A DNA stretch of 64,000 nucleotides. Source: Planctomycetota bacterium. Its GTDB lineage: Bacteria; Planctomycetota; UBA1135; GCA-002686595. A program made the translations under genes and the position numbers. The stretch covers positions 124,001-188,000 of the forward strand of contig JACKHV010000002.1 of NCBI GenBank assembly GCA_020638835.1. Reading direction: 5' to 3'. Positions within the stretch are counted from its first letter, which is position 1; the number at the start of each line of letters is the position of its first letter. Shown here piece after piece: positions 1 through 8,998 of this stretch. The notes under the pieces are model-generated. The model was not told where the DNA came from. It did not search any database and worked only from the letters and a program-made list of their open reading frames with translations.

Positions 1-1309
1 AGTCGGACTCGACGCCCGAAGCGATGTCGCAGCGGTCCGGCACGCCGTTGCCGTTGCAATCCGCCGCCAGTCCGGCCGCGATCGCCGCGCCGTCCTCGAC
101 GCCGTCGCCGTCGCAGTCGTTGAGCGGGGCGAAGCGCGAGTCGGCCGCGTCGAGGTCGTCACCGAACAAGACGGGGAAGCCCGAGCGAACCGTCGCGAGT
201 CCCAGGTTCTCCGCCGCGATGAAGATCGCGGGGAAGGGCGAGAGACCGCCGGGGATCGGCGGCATGAGGATGTCGCCTTCCTCGATCGGGAGCCCGAACA
301 TGCTGTCGGGCGAGCCGATCACGGCCGAGCCGCGGCGCACGCTGAAGAGCACCATGTCCGATCCGCCGAAGACCCAGTGGTAAGGGCCGAGCGGCGGCTC
401 GAACACGCCGGTGCCGTTCTCGAACATGATCAGCGCGTCGAGGTCGTCCGTGCCGAAGCCGAATAGGTCGAGACCCAGCGCACCGGCGATCGCGAACAGG
501 CCCGGAAGCGCGCCCGGCGCCGGCGTGACGAGGATGTCCGACGAGCTGAATCCGTGTGCCAGCGCGGAGCCGCTGCCGACGACGCCGGTGATCGGGTCGA
601 CCAGGCCGCCCTCGAGCGAGAAGTAGGTCGGGTAGATGCCGAGCGGCATCTCGGTGTCGAGCGCGTCGAGGTTGTCGTTGAACGCGCCCTCCATGATGCC
701 GACGCCCGGGTACACGAATCCGGAGGGCGAGATCAGACCGTCACCGTCGACGATGCCGACGTTGGCCGGCGGCACCGCGAAGGGCGGCAGCGGGCCCGGA
801 AGCAGCCCGAAGCCCGTGAACACGTCGGTCGCCGCGTCGCCGAAGGGGGCTTCGGTCGAGACGGCGGGACCGGCGAGGCCGGGCGGGGTACCGACGGCGA
901 AGCGGTCGACGCTGAACCAGATCAAGCTGGCGATCGGATAGGGCACGGCCGGGTCCATCGGGTTGTCGCGGCCGTGCGAGAGCGCGTCCACTTCCACGGT
1001 GCAGGCGACACCGGGCGGGTGACCCGCGCAGCCCGCGTATCCGGCGAGGCCGAGGTCGAGCGGCGGCAATCCGCCCGGGCCCGCCGCGCGGTCGATCGAC
1101 GGCGGCAGCAGCGGGCCGTAGGCCGGAAGCAAGGTCATCGGGAACAGCACGTCGCCTTCCGTGATCGGCGCACCGAACGCGCTGTCGGGCGTCGCGATGG
1201 TCGGGCCGAAGTAGTCGACGCTGAACTGGAACTGCGCCTGTGCGCTGCTCGAACCCACCAAGAGTGCGGCGGGCAAGCAGAGCCGGCGGGTGATGAGTGA
1301 AATGTTCAT
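1..1309 (-). CDS. Secreted protein, 3' end outside the window
   Basis: The reverse strand is open from an ATG at 1309 to the window edge, so at least 436 residues are present and the C-terminus is missing. The product starts MNISLITRRLCLPAALLVGSS and has a signal peptide ending near AQAQF. The body is rich in Gly, Pro and Asp, and has two resembling stretches that start near 'VDYFGPTIATPDSAFGAPI' and 'RRGSAVIGSPDSMFGLPIE', which suggests an internal duplication. The last visible part is DCDGDGVEDGAAIAAG followed by DCNGNGVPDRCD, which looks like dockerin or thrombospondin type 3 calcium-binding repeats. The same DCDGNG motif precedes the C-terminal module of the subtilase at 8999, so that module may follow outside the window (inference). 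Function unknown; extracellular location likely. Confidence 0.75.
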   Translation of the reverse strand, partial: MNISLITRRLCLPAALLVGSSSAQAQFQFSVDYFGPTIATPDSAFGAPITEGDVLFPMTLLPAYGPLLPPSIDRAAGPGGLPPLDLGLAGYAGCAGHPPGVACTVEVDALSHGRDNPMDPAVPYPIASLIWFSVDRFAVGTPPGLAGPAVSTEAPFGDAATDVFTGFGLLPGPLPPFAVPPANVGIVDGDGLISPSGFVYPGVGIMEGAFNDNLDALDTEMPLGIYPTYFSLEGGLVDPITGVVGSGSALAHGFSSSDILVTPAPGALPGLFAIAGALGLDLFGFGTDDLDALIMFENGTGVFEPPLGPYHWVFGGSDMVLFSVRRGSAVIGSPDSMFGLPIEEGDILMPPIPGGLSPFPAIFIAAENLGLATVRSGFPVLFGDDLDAADSRFAPLNDCDGDGVEDGAAIAAGLAADCNGNGVPDRCDIASGVESD

Positions 1310-1481
1310 CTCTCGTGTCCTTCTACAAAGAGGTCGTGTCGTGGGGTCCGTCGGTTCCCGCGCCCCAGCGGGATGATTGGGGGACCGAACCGGACGAAGG
1401 GCACTGACGCGACGACGTCGCGCTGGACACGAAATGCTTGGAATTCGACTGGCGGACGCGGACGTCCGACCCGGAGGACCC

Positions 1482-2228
1482 TCAGGCCCGGTCGACGACG
1501 GCCGAGCCGGGGACGACGTCGAGCACGCCGCCTGCGTCGAAGCGCACCCAGCACTTCGTCCCGCCGTCGTAGTCGCGCGCACGAAGCAGCAAGGTCGCGG
1601 GCCGACCGAGCGCGGTGCAGGGCGTCGCGCCGGGCGCGTCGATCCCGCGCCACATGCGCACGAAGGGGTTGTCCCGCCACTCCGCGCCGACGGTCGTCTC
1701 GTCGGTGTGGCCGGGCAGCACGCGAGTCTCCCGCGGGAAGCGCAGCAGCACGTCGAGGATCGAGTGGCGCAGGTCCTCGAAGGTCGTGTGCCCGGGCGCC
1801 CGCGTCCCCCCGACCGTGCCGCGGAAGAGCGTGTCGCCGGTGAACAGCGCCTGCTCGTTCACGAGGAACGCGAGCTGGCCCAGCGTGTGTCCCGGCACGT
1901 GCAGCGCGCGGATCGTCAGGTCGCCCGAGCGCAGCTCGTCACCGTCCTCCAACTCGACGTCGAGGTCGCCGAACAGCGCCGCTTCCGCGCGGTGACCGCA
2001 GACCGGGCAACCGTGCGCCGTGCGGTAGTCCGCGTTGTGCGTGACGTGGTCGTGGTGGTGGTGCGTGCAGAGCACGTGCGTGACGGTGAGGTGCAGTTCA
2101 TCGATGCGCGCGAGGAGCGGCGCGGACGGACCGCCGGTGTCGACGAGAACTGCGTGCCCTCCCGGGCGATCGGCGACGAGCCAGCTGTTCGACAGCCAGC
2201 GTGGGTCCATCGTCCGCTCGACGATCAT
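1482..2228 (-). CDS. Metallo-beta-lactamase-fold hydrolase (glyoxalase II-like)
   Basis: About 248 residues with the complete metal-binding set of the MBL/glyoxalase II superfamily: HHHHDH at residues 56-61, His in VPGHTLG (114), Asp in TGDTLF (132) and His in LPGHTD (174). Members usually hydrolyse thioesters such as S-lactoylglutathione; the substrate here is not known. I chose the ATG at 2228 (MIVERT) because a GGTGACGGG stretch precedes it and it begins 4 bases after the stop of the upstream gene. A longer start at 2270 would overlap that gene by 38 bases. Residues after about 205 form an extra C-terminal tail with no recognised domain. It is probably cotranscribed with the PDZ/toroid protein upstream. 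Confidence 0.85.
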   Translation of the reverse strand: MIVERTMDPRWLSNSWLVADRPGGHAVLVDTGGPSAPLLARIDELHLTVTHVLCTHHHHDHVTHNADYRTAHGCPVCGHRAEAALFGDLDVELEDGDELRSGDLTIRALHVPGHTLGQLAFLVNEQALFTGDTLFRGTVGGTRAPGHTTFEDLRHSILDVLLRFPRETRVLPGHTDETTVGAEWRDNPFVRMWRGIDAPGATPCTALGRPATLLLRARDYDGGTKCWVRFDAGGVLDVVPGSAVVDRA

Positions 2229-2232
2229 CCCG

Positions 2233-3768
2233 TCACCGACCGCACCACGCCGGCAAGCCGGTCGAGCCATCCTCGGAGGGCGCCGCGGACAAGGCGATCG
2301 CCCAGGCGGCCGTCGTCCAGACCTCTCCGAAGGTCACGTCGGAGTTGCTGCCGGTCGACACGCTCTCGTGCCACGGCCGCGGCTGGAAGGAACCGTCGGA
2401 GGTGTGCGCGAGGAGCATCATCGTCTCGACGGAGCTCCAGTAGTTCTTCTCGGATGCACCGCCCTGCGCGGCGGCGGCGACGCCGGCGAGGAGGATGTGT
2501 TGCATCAAGCTTGCGTGACCGTCGAGCACGTCCGCGATCGAGCGCTTCACATACTTGGTCATCTGCTTGTACTGCGCGTCCTTCCGCAGACCGAGGTTCG
2601 TGTAGCCGAGCCAGGCCGCCGCCGTGCGACCGATGTTGCCCTGTCCGGCCTGGCCGTCCTTGGTCGAGTAGCCGACACCGCCACCGCCCGACGAGTCGGC
2701 GATGTACTTCGCCGCGCGCTCGAGCGCGCCTTCGTCGACCGTGCATCCCGCGCGCTTCGCGAGGCCCAGCCCGGAGAGCGCGAGTCCGCTGACGATGTTG
2801 AGTTCCGTGTAGCCCAGCGCGTTCGGCCCACCGGGTCCGTGCGCCCAGCCGCCGCTCGACTCCTGGTACTCGACGAGGTGGTCCGCGCAGTTCTGCAGTT
2901 CCGCCAGCAGCTCCGGGCTCGGCGAGTGTTCGTACAGCTCGCCGAGGAAGATCGCCGCGTGCGCCCAGCCCCAGTTCTCCTGGTTCCAGTTGCCGCCGTC
3001 GCCCATGCTCGACTTCATCGCCGTCAGGTTCGCGCGCAGGAAGTCGCGTGCCTTCGCGATTGCTTCGTGGTCCGGACCTGCTTCGAGGTTCGATCCACCC
3101 GCGATCCACGCGAGGCCGGCAAGCGAGGTCTGCACGACGGCGCCCGTCGTGCCGGAGAGCGTCTGCGCGAAGCCGCCGTTCGAGTCCTGGTGCTCGCGCA
3201 GCCATGTGCGGGCGCGTTCCGCCAGGATGGCGCGCGCTTCCTTCGAGGCGGGCTTCGCGAGGGGCTTGCCGAGGCCTTCGACGGCGACCTGGAGCTCGAC
3301 GGGGGACTTCTCGCCTTCGCGCTCCACGCGCAGCTCGACGACGTCGCCCTCCGGGTTCGCGAGCGCCTTCGAGAGCGCCTTGGCGAGCGCGGCGTAGCTG
3401 CCGGTCTTCGCGAACTTCGTGCCGTTCGCGGCGATCACGACGTCACCGACCTGCAAGCCGGCCGCTTCCGCGGGACCACCGGGCAGCAAGGTGACGATCT
3501 CGAGGGCCCGCGGACCCTCGTCCTTCGGGTCGGGATTCGCGCCGATGCTGGTCGAGCGCCGGCCCGAGGTGGGCGCGCTCGGCGGGGGAGTGCCGGGGAT
3601 CTGCGCCTTCGCGCCCAGCGCGCCGAGGTTGTAGAGGTCGCGACCCGTACGCAGCTCTTGCGTGGCTCCGAACGGCCAGTCCTGAACGGGTCCGCGGTGC
3701 GCGGGAAGGGCGGTGCAGGCCGGTGTGAGGGCCAACAGCAGGGCTTGCAGCAACATGACGCGAGCCAT
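2233..3768 (-). CDS. Secreted PDZ-domain protein with alpha/alpha-toroid repeats (DUF6288-like)
   Basis: A 511-residue protein with an N-terminal signal segment (MARVMLLQALLLALTPA), a PDZ-like domain around residues 85-165 (LLPGGPAEAAGLQVGDVVIAANG), and a helical C-terminal half from about 175 to 490. The latter has repeated DSNGGFAQ, SSGGWAHG and GGGGVGYS motifs of the kind found in squalene-cyclase/prenyltransferase toroids. This PDZ plus toroid layout matches the family annotated as DUF6288. No catalytic residues can be assigned, so it may be a binding or scaffold protein outside the cytoplasm. The metallo-beta-lactamase gene follows after 4 bases on the same strand. Confidence 0.75.
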   Translation of the reverse strand: MARVMLLQALLLALTPACTALPAHRGPVQDWPFGATQELRTGRDLYNLGALGAKAQIPGTPPPSAPTSGRRSTSIGANPDPKDEGPRALEIVTLLPGGPAEAAGLQVGDVVIAANGTKFAKTGSYAALAKALSKALANPEGDVVELRVEREGEKSPVELQVAVEGLGKPLAKPASKEARAILAERARTWLREHQDSNGGFAQTLSGTTGAVVQTSLAGLAWIAGGSNLEAGPDHEAIAKARDFLRANLTAMKSSMGDGGNWNQENWGWAHAAIFLGELYEHSPSPELLAELQNCADHLVEYQESSGGWAHGPGGPNALGYTELNIVSGLALSGLGLAKRAGCTVDEGALERAAKYIADSSGGGGVGYSTKDGQAGQGNIGRTAAAWLGYTNLGLRKDAQYKQMTKYVKRSIADVLDGHASLMQHILLAGVAAAAQGGASEKNYWSSVETMMLLAHTSDGSFQPRPWHESVSTGSNSDVTFGEVWTTAAWAIALSAAPSEDGSTGLPAWCGR

Positions 3769-3906
3769 CCTAGCGCGGACCGGCGCACCGATCCGGACCC
3801 GGGCGCGTTCAAAAAGCAGGAATCACCGCTGCCCAGCTCCGCATGCCGGCGTCAGAATCTTCGCCCCTCACCGCCCCGCGCTCCCCCCCCGACAGGTGAA
3901 TCGATC

Positions 3907-4920
3907 ATGACCATCCTCGTCCGCTCCCTCGGTCTTCTCCTCGCCCCCGCGCTGCTCTCCGTCTCGATCGGCGACTTCTCCTTCGCTCCCGCCGAGGAGT
4001 CGGAGATCAAGGTCGAGTTCAAGCAGATCTTCAACGTCGAGCTGACGGACATGTCGCTCGCCTTCAACGGCGAGGACGTCGACACGAGCGAGATGGGCGT
4101 GCCGGAGTTCACGCTGCGCGACGAGGAGTTGATGCAGTTCACCGACGTCTTCGTCAAGGCGGGCGACGAGCGCCCCGCGGTCGTGCACCGCACCTACGAC
4201 GAGCTCACGAAGATGTCGATGCAGTCCGCGACCTCTCCGGAAGGTGACGAGGAGACCAATGAGGACCCCGGCACCAGCGAGCTCGAGGGCGTCACGCTCG
4301 CCTTCACCTGGGACGCCGACGACGAAGGCTACGTGGCTTCCTACCTCGAGGAGGAGGGCGACACCGACTTGCTCGAGGACCTCGAGTTCGGCGGCTACTT
4401 GGTCGACTTCCTGCCGGACGGCGAGGTCGAGGAAGGTGACCGCTGGCAGGTCGACGCGTCCTGCTTCGACAAGATCACCGAGCCCTGCGGCGACGTCAGC
4501 TTCGTGCTCGAGAGCAAGAAGGACGACGAGGACGACGACGACACCTGGGGCGAGCAGTTCTCCGACAACCTCGACGGCGAGTTCTTCGTCGAGTACGGCG
4601 GCATGCGCGACGAGGACGGCACCCAGGTCGCGGTGTTCACGCTGACCGCCGAGATCTCCACCGAGATCGTACAGGAGCAGGAGATCGACGAAGAGATGTT
4701 CAGCGGCTCGACGACCAGCACCTTCTCCTTCGACTTCGACATGGAGGGCGAGCTGCTCTGGAACGTCGAGGCGAAGCGACCGTTCTCCCTGACCTTCAAC
4801 GGCGACGTGGAGTTCCAGATCGAAGAGGACACGGAGCTCTCCGGCGACCACGGCGAGATGAAGCAGACGACCGTGCAGATGTTCGAAGGCACCGTCGAGG
4901 TCTCGAGCAGCTACAACTGA
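3907..4920 (+). CDS. Secreted acidic protein of unknown function
   Basis: A 337-residue product beginning MTILVRSLGLLLAPALLSVS, a clear signal peptide. I start it at 3907 because the open frame upstream is only antisense shadow of the gene at 2233. The mature protein is very acidic, with Glu/Asp runs such as KKDDEDDDD, and has few aromatic residues and no motif I recognise. Composition alone would fit a secreted calcium- or surface-associated protein, but this is inference. A hairpin follows the stop codon directly. Confidence 0.7.
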   Translation: MTILVRSLGLLLAPALLSVSIGDFSFAPAEESEIKVEFKQIFNVELTDMSLAFNGEDVDTSEMGVPEFTLRDEELMQFTDVFVKAGDERPAVVHRTYDELTKMSMQSATSPEGDEETNEDPGTSELEGVTLAFTWDADDEGYVASYLEEEGDTDLLEDLEFGGYLVDFLPDGEVEEGDRWQVDASCFDKITEPCGDVSFVLESKKDDEDDDDTWGEQFSDNLDGEFFVEYGGMRDEDGTQVAVFTLTAEISTEIVQEQEIDEEMFSGSTTSTFSFDFDMEGELLWNVEAKRPFSLTFNGDVEFQIEEDTELSGDHGEMKQTTVQMFEGTVEVSSSYN

Positions 4921-4931
4921 TCATCAGAGTC

Positions 4932-4961
4932 CCTGGGACCCTGACCGAGGGTCCTCCCAGG
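4932..4961 (+). terminator. Hairpin between the acidic protein and the MFS gene
   Basis: CTGGGACCCT (4933-4942) pairs with AGGGTCCTCCCAG (4948-4960) with a 3-base bulge and a 5-base loop. No U-tract follows. The AGGAG that would serve the GTG start at 4968 begins inside the right arm, so the hairpin could end transcription or hide that ribosome binding site. Confidence 0.4.
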
Positions 4962-4967
4962 AGCGCG

Positions 4968-6209
4968 GTGGACCCGATCGGGCGAACCGCGCTCCTCGCA
5001 TGGATGCACGCCGAGACGACGAAGAACCCCAAGCTGCTGTGCGCCTTCCACGCGCTGCAGATGAGCCTCCTGCCCATGGCGATCCTCGCGCCCTTCTACA
5101 AGCGCGAGATCGAGATGACGCAGGGGGACATCTACGTGCTGCAGGCGATCTTCGGCTTGTTCGTGGCGCTGTTCGAGTTTCCCTCGGGGTATCTGGCCGA
5201 CCGCATGGGGTACCGGCGCACGCTCGTCCTCGCGACGCTCGGGAACGTCGTGGGTTGGGCGCTCTACGGCGTGTCGCACAGCTTCGCCGGCGTCGTCGTC
5301 GCCGAAGCGGTGCTGGGAGTTTCCTTGTCGCTCGTATCAGGCGCCGACTCCGCGTTGCTCTACGAGTCGCTGCTCGCGGGCGGCAAGCAGTCCGAGTTCA
5401 CGCTGTGGACCGGGCGCATGAAGTTCTGGGGACAGACGGCGGAGGGCACGGCCGCGCTGGTCGCGGGCGGCTTGTTCGCGCTGGCGCCGCGCTCGCCGTT
5501 CTTCGCCGAGAGCGCGCTGTGGGTCGTCGCCTTCTTCGTCGCGCTGCGGCTCGTCGAGCCGGCGGTCCACGTCAGCGCCGAGCCGCGTCAGGGACACCTC
5601 GAGGAGATGCGCGCGATGGTGCGCATGGCGTTCGTCGAGAATCGGCGCCTGCGTGCGCTGATCTTCCTGACGGTCGTGATGGGCATGAGCACCTTCGTGC
5701 CCGTCTGGATGATCTCGATCTACGCCGCGGAGAACGGGTTGCCCGACACGCTGCTCGGACTCCTGTGGGCGCTCGCCAACTACGCGGTCGCCCTCGGCGC
5801 CCTGTCGAGCGATCGACTGCGGCGTCGCGTCGGCTTCACGCTGGCGATGGTCGGTTGCATCGTGCTGGTCGCGTTGGGCTACGGAGCCCTTGCGCTCTTC
5901 CAGGGCAGCTGGGTCGGATTCCTGTACCTGCTGATGACGTTCGCGCGCGGCGTGTTCACGCCGATGCTCGCGCACCTCGAGCAGGACGAGCTGCCGTCCG
6001 GTGACCGCGCGGGTTTCCTGTCGCTGCGCAGCCTCGTCTTCCGCGCGAGCTTCCTGTGCCTCGGTCCCGTGGTGGGCTGGTCGTTCGAGCGCTTTGGGTT
6101 CCGGCCCGTCCTCGTCGCGCTCGGAGCGAGCTTCGCCGTGCTCGGCGCGTTCGGTCTGCTCGGCGTGTTGCGCGAGGACCGCGCGCGAGCCGCTCAGTCG
6201 GACGCGTAG
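4968..6209 (+). CDS. Major facilitator superfamily transporter
   Basis: A 413-residue membrane protein with about twelve hydrophobic segments and the MFS loop 2-3 signature in the form GYLADRMGYRRT near residue 70. A basic central loop splits the two halves. The GTG start at 4968 has an AGGAG just upstream; the ATG at 5004 (MHAETTKNPK) is a possible alternative. The transported compound cannot be told from sequence. The 3' end overlaps the convergent YigZ-like gene by 16 bases. Confidence 0.85.
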   Translation: MDPIGRTALLAWMHAETTKNPKLLCAFHALQMSLLPMAILAPFYKREIEMTQGDIYVLQAIFGLFVALFEFPSGYLADRMGYRRTLVLATLGNVVGWALYGVSHSFAGVVVAEAVLGVSLSLVSGADSALLYESLLAGGKQSEFTLWTGRMKFWGQTAEGTAALVAGGLFALAPRSPFFAESALWVVAFFVALRLVEPAVHVSAEPRQGHLEEMRAMVRMAFVENRRLRALIFLTVVMGMSTFVPVWMISIYAAENGLPDTLLGLLWALANYAVALGALSSDRLRRRVGFTLAMVGCIVLVALGYGALALFQGSWVGFLYLLMTFARGVFTPMLAHLEQDELPSGDRAGFLSLRSLVFRASFLCLGPVVGWSFERFGFRPVLVALGASFAVLGAFGLLGVLREDRARAAQSDA

Positions 6210-6808
6210 GCGACCTGGCCGCGCCCCGCCGTGCGATCGACGAACTCGGCGGTGAACTCGTCGACGCGCGGCAGGGGAACGTCGAAGTGCAGCACGACTT
6301 CCTCGCCGTAACGCGACTCGACCGGGACGAGGCGGCTGGACGACAGCAGGCCCTGGACGGCGCCTTCGAAGGCGTAGGGGTAACGCAGCTCGACGCGCCG
6401 CGTCAGCACGACGAGCTGCTTGTCCGCGGCCTCGAGCACGGCCTTCGCGGCGGCGCCGTACGCGCGCACCAGGCCTCCGACGCCCAGCTTCGTGCCACCG
6501 AACCAACGCACCACGACGACGGCGACGTCGGAGAGTTCCGCGCCCTCGATCTGCTTCAGGATCGGGCGGCCGGCGGAGCCCGAAGGCTCGCCGTCGTCGG
6601 AGTAGCGCCACGGCTCGCCGGACGGCGTGAGTCGCCACGCGGAGCAATGGTGCCGCGCGTCGTGAAACTCCGCGCGCAGCGCGGCGAGGTAGGCGAGCGC
6701 CGCGTCCTCCGTCTTCACGGGCAGCGCACAGCCGAGGAAGCGCGATCCCTTGAGCTTGTCGATCTCGACGCGCGACTCGCCGAGGATCGTGAGGTACTGC
6801 GTGTGCAT
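6194..6808 (-). CDS. yigZ: YigZ / IMPACT family protein
   Basis: A 204-residue protein of normal family length. The N-terminal UPF0029 domain has the signatures WRYSDDGEPSGSAGRPIL (about residues 67-84) and VVVVRWFGGTKLGVGGLVRAYG (about 97-118), both diagnostic for YigZ/IMPACT. The C-terminal part (about 140-200) fits the ferredoxin-like DUF1949 domain. The eukaryotic relative IMPACT modulates translation control; the bacterial role is not settled. Its stop overlaps the end of the MFS gene, so the two converge. Confidence 0.92.
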   Translation of the reverse strand: MHTQYLTILGESRVEIDKLKGSRFLGCALPVKTEDAALAYLAALRAEFHDARHHCSAWRLTPSGEPWRYSDDGEPSGSAGRPILKQIEGAELSDVAVVVVRWFGGTKLGVGGLVRAYGAAAKAVLEAADKQLVVLTRRVELRYPYAFEGAVQGLLSSSRLVPVESRYGEEVVLHFDVPLPRVDEFTAEFVDRTAGRGQVAYASD

Positions 6809-6825
6809 CGCGACTCAGCATAGCA

Positions 6826-6858
6826 GCGCGGGGCGCCTCGCGATGAGACGCCCCGCGC
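6826..6858 (-). terminator. Stem-loop downstream of the small lipoprotein gene
   Basis: GCGCGGGGCG (6826-6835) pairs perfectly with CGCCCCGCGC (6849-6858) across a 13-base loop. It lies just past the stop of the leftward lipoprotein gene and before the YigZ start. Confidence 0.5.
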
Positions 6859-6881
6859 ATGATCGAGAGCTCGGCGGCGAC

Positions 6882-7238
6882 TCAGTCGCGCCAGCACTTC
6901 GTGACGACGCCATCGGGGTCGAACGAGATGTAGGTCGTGCCTTCCTCGACGGTCGTCGACTCGTTCTTGAAGATCAGGAAGGCCCAGTCCTCGCGCTCGG
7001 TGGTCTTCTTCGACTTCCAGCGCCAGGTCTGGCTGCCGTCCGCCAGGTTGATCTTCTCGGTGGGCGCGCCGAGCAAGGTCTCGACCTGTTCGCGCTCCAT
7101 GCCGACTTCGACCTTGGTCAAGGTCTGGTCGCTGACGAAGTTGCCGGAGCTCTTGGTGTTCGACTTCGAGCCGAACAGGCAGCCGGGCAGCATCAGGCAA
7201 CAGAGAGCGGCGAAAACCGGGATCAGTGAGATTCGCAT
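6882..7238 (-). CDS. Small BamE/SmpA-like lipoprotein
   Basis: A 118-residue product with a lipoprotein signal (MRISLIPVFAALCCLMLPGC, Cys20 as lipidation site). Residues about 40-118 contain TKVEVGMEREQVETLLGAPTE, the typical start of the SmpA/OmlA (BamE) fold, followed by alternating strands with QTWRWKSKK and TYISFDPDGVV. True BamE belongs to the outer-membrane beta-barrel assembly machine, but many lipoproteins share this fold, so membership in the Bam complex is only a suggestion. I chose the ATG at 7238 because it gives the lipoprotein signal; upstream in-frame sequence is not protein-like. Confidence 0.75.
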   Translation of the reverse strand: MRISLIPVFAALCCLMLPGCLFGSKSNTKSSGNFVSDQTLTKVEVGMEREQVETLLGAPTEKINLADGSQTWRWKSKKTTEREDWAFLIFKNESTTVEEGTTYISFDPDGVVTKCWRD

Positions 7239-7752
7239 GGGTGGTTCGCTTGCGGGATTCTGGAGTCGGTCGGTGATGGGGCCCACCGTTCGCCCGCACC
7301 TGCGAGGTCGGGCCGGACTCATTTTCGACGCCGCGCGAGAATTCGCCGGTGCGTCGAGCGGGCGCGCAGCATATCGGTCCGACCCGACGAATCGGAAGGG
7401 GAGCCGTGGGGCGGCGTTCCCGAGGCTTGCGGATCTTCGTTCGCGCGCTAGCCTTGGACCCATCTGCCGGGCGCACGTCGCGCCGGGCGACGACCACCCC
7501 TCGAACTCCCAGGAGGCACCCATGCTGCAGCTTCGACTCGCCGCTGACACTGCCTCCGCCTCCGCCTGAGGCGCCGCGGACCCTCGCCGGGTCCCCGACC
7601 GGGTGGATGCGGAGGCGATCACACTCGCCACGCGCCACCGGTACGTCTGCGCCAGGACACCGGTTCGTGCTGCGTTTCGCGCCGCGCTCCAGGAGGAGCC
7701 GCGCCTTTGAAGACCGGCGTCCATCGGACGTCACGAACGAAGAGCAGATCGA
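7239..7752. other. Intergenic region upstream of rsgA with a leader-like ORF
   Basis: This 514-base stretch separates the leftward lipoprotein gene from the rightward rsgA. Open frames across it are antisense or out-of-frame shadow with no recognisable protein. The only element that stands out is the 15-codon ORF at 7522 with its downstream hairpin, listed separately. The region must carry divergent promoters, but no convincing -35/-10 pair was found by eye. Confidence 0.5.
7522..7569 (+). CDS. Possible 15-codon leader peptide upstream of rsgA
   Basis: ATG at 7522 is preceded by a full AGGAGG (7511-7516) at 5-base spacing, a stronger ribosome binding site than that of rsgA itself. It encodes MLQLRLAADTASASA and stops with TGA. 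Right after the stop, GGACCC (7578-7583) and GGGTCC (7589-7594) form a small hairpin. A translated leader followed by a hairpin would fit an attenuator, but no pairing alternatives were worked out. It could also be chance. Confidence 0.3.
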   Translation: MLQLRLAADTASASA

Positions 7753-8904
7753 TTGGATCGAGACAGACTAGGCAAAGACGGCCAGGTAGAACGCTACCTG
7801 AAGGGGGCTGAGCGTGAGCGCACGCGACGCCAGAACGAGAAGAACCGCAACCTGCGAGGCGGTGAGCGCGAGGACCGCGAGCACAGAGGCCATCGCACGC
7901 GCGGCCATGAGCAGTGGGACGAGGAGGACGACGACGCCCCGACCTTCCAACGCATTCGCAAGCCGACCAGCGCACCGACCGGACGGCGCGCCGGTTTGCC
8001 CGAAGCGGACGAGGCCGACTGCCTGGTGGTCGGCGTGGAGTCGGGGAAGGTGCTCGTAGAGTTGCACGGTGAGGTGGTCGAGGCACGCATGCTGCCCGAG
8101 TTCGTCGTGCGCGGAGCGGTCACCGTCGGGGACCTCGTCGCGCTCGAGGAGACACGCGGTGGATCTCCACGCGTGATCGCGATCGCGCCGCGCCGCAACG
8201 CGCTGACGCGGACCGACCCGGCGAACCCGCACGAGGAGCGCGTGATCGCGGCCAACCTCGACCTCGCGGTGATCGTCCTGGCTCCGCACGAGGGCGGGGT
8301 GCGCGAGGGCATGGCTGACCGCATCCGCGTCGCCCTCGCGCCGCACGGCGTCGAGGACCTGCTGGTCGTCAACAAGGTCGACTTGCTCGCCGACGGTGAG
8401 CGGACGGCGTTGGAAGCGCGCATCGCCGCGCACGCCGAGAACGGTCGCGAGGCGATCGCCGTCTCGGCGCACAGCGGCGAAGGCGTCGATCAGCTGCGGA
8501 GTGCACTGGCGGACCGTACCGTCGTCTTCGTCGGTCCGAGCGGCGTCGGCAAGTCGACCTTGCTGAACCTGCTCGACCCCAGCGTGCAACGCCCCACGGG
8601 TGAGGTGCGCGAGAAGGACGGCAAGGGCCGCCACACGACGACTTCCAGCCGGCTCGTGCGACTCGCGGGCGGCACGCGCTTGATCGACACGCCGGGAGTG
8701 CGGCAGTTCGGGCTCGGTCCGCTGGACCTCGACGACTTGCGCGTCGCCTTCCCCGAGCTGGTGGTGCGTGCGACCGACTGTCGGTACAGCGATTGCCGCC
8801 ACCTCGGCGAGGAGGGCTGCGCCTTGGAAGCGGCGGCGAAGTCGGACGTGCACCTCGCCGAGCGCCTCGGCGCGTGGCGCCGCATCCTCGAGAGCGACGG
8901 ATAG
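7753..8904 (+). CDS. rsgA: Ribosome small-subunit-dependent GTPase A
   Basis: A 383-residue circularly permuted GTPase that assists late 30S subunit assembly. An N-terminal extension of about 85 residues is very basic and acidic (RRQNEKNRNLRGGEREDREH), followed by an OB-like domain (about 86-145). The GTPase domain has the G motifs in permuted order: NKVD (G4), then GPSGVGKSTLLN (G1) and DTPGVRQFG (G3). A C-terminal zinc-binding part is visible as CRYSDCRHLGEEGC. The start is a TTG at 7753 with a weak GAGCAG upstream. A later start would remove the charged tail, so the start is not certain. Confidence 0.93.
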   Translation: MDRDRLGKDGQVERYLKGAERERTRRQNEKNRNLRGGEREDREHRGHRTRGHEQWDEEDDDAPTFQRIRKPTSAPTGRRAGLPEADEADCLVVGVESGKVLVELHGEVVEARMLPEFVVRGAVTVGDLVALEETRGGSPRVIAIAPRRNALTRTDPANPHEERVIAANLDLAVIVLAPHEGGVREGMADRIRVALAPHGVEDLLVVNKVDLLADGERTALEARIAAHAENGREAIAVSAHSGEGVDQLRSALADRTVVFVGPSGVGKSTLLNLLDPSVQRPTGEVREKDGKGRHTTTSSRLVRLAGGTRLIDTPGVRQFGLGPLDLDDLRVAFPELVVRATDCRYSDCRHLGEEGCALEAAAKSDVHLAERLGAWRRILESDG

Positions 8905-8998
8905 CGGCACAGGCCGTCGCGTCGCTGCGTCTCGACGGAACCTCGGCGCCGCGCCGGGCGTAGAATAGGGGTGGGAACCGCGGAGGGTCCCGCCCCTC

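Noticed and set aside
2035..3906. N-terminal extension of the acidic secreted protein by over 600 codons
   Set aside because: That part is antisense to the metallo-beta-lactamase and PDZ/toroid genes; the signal peptide at 3907 marks the real start.
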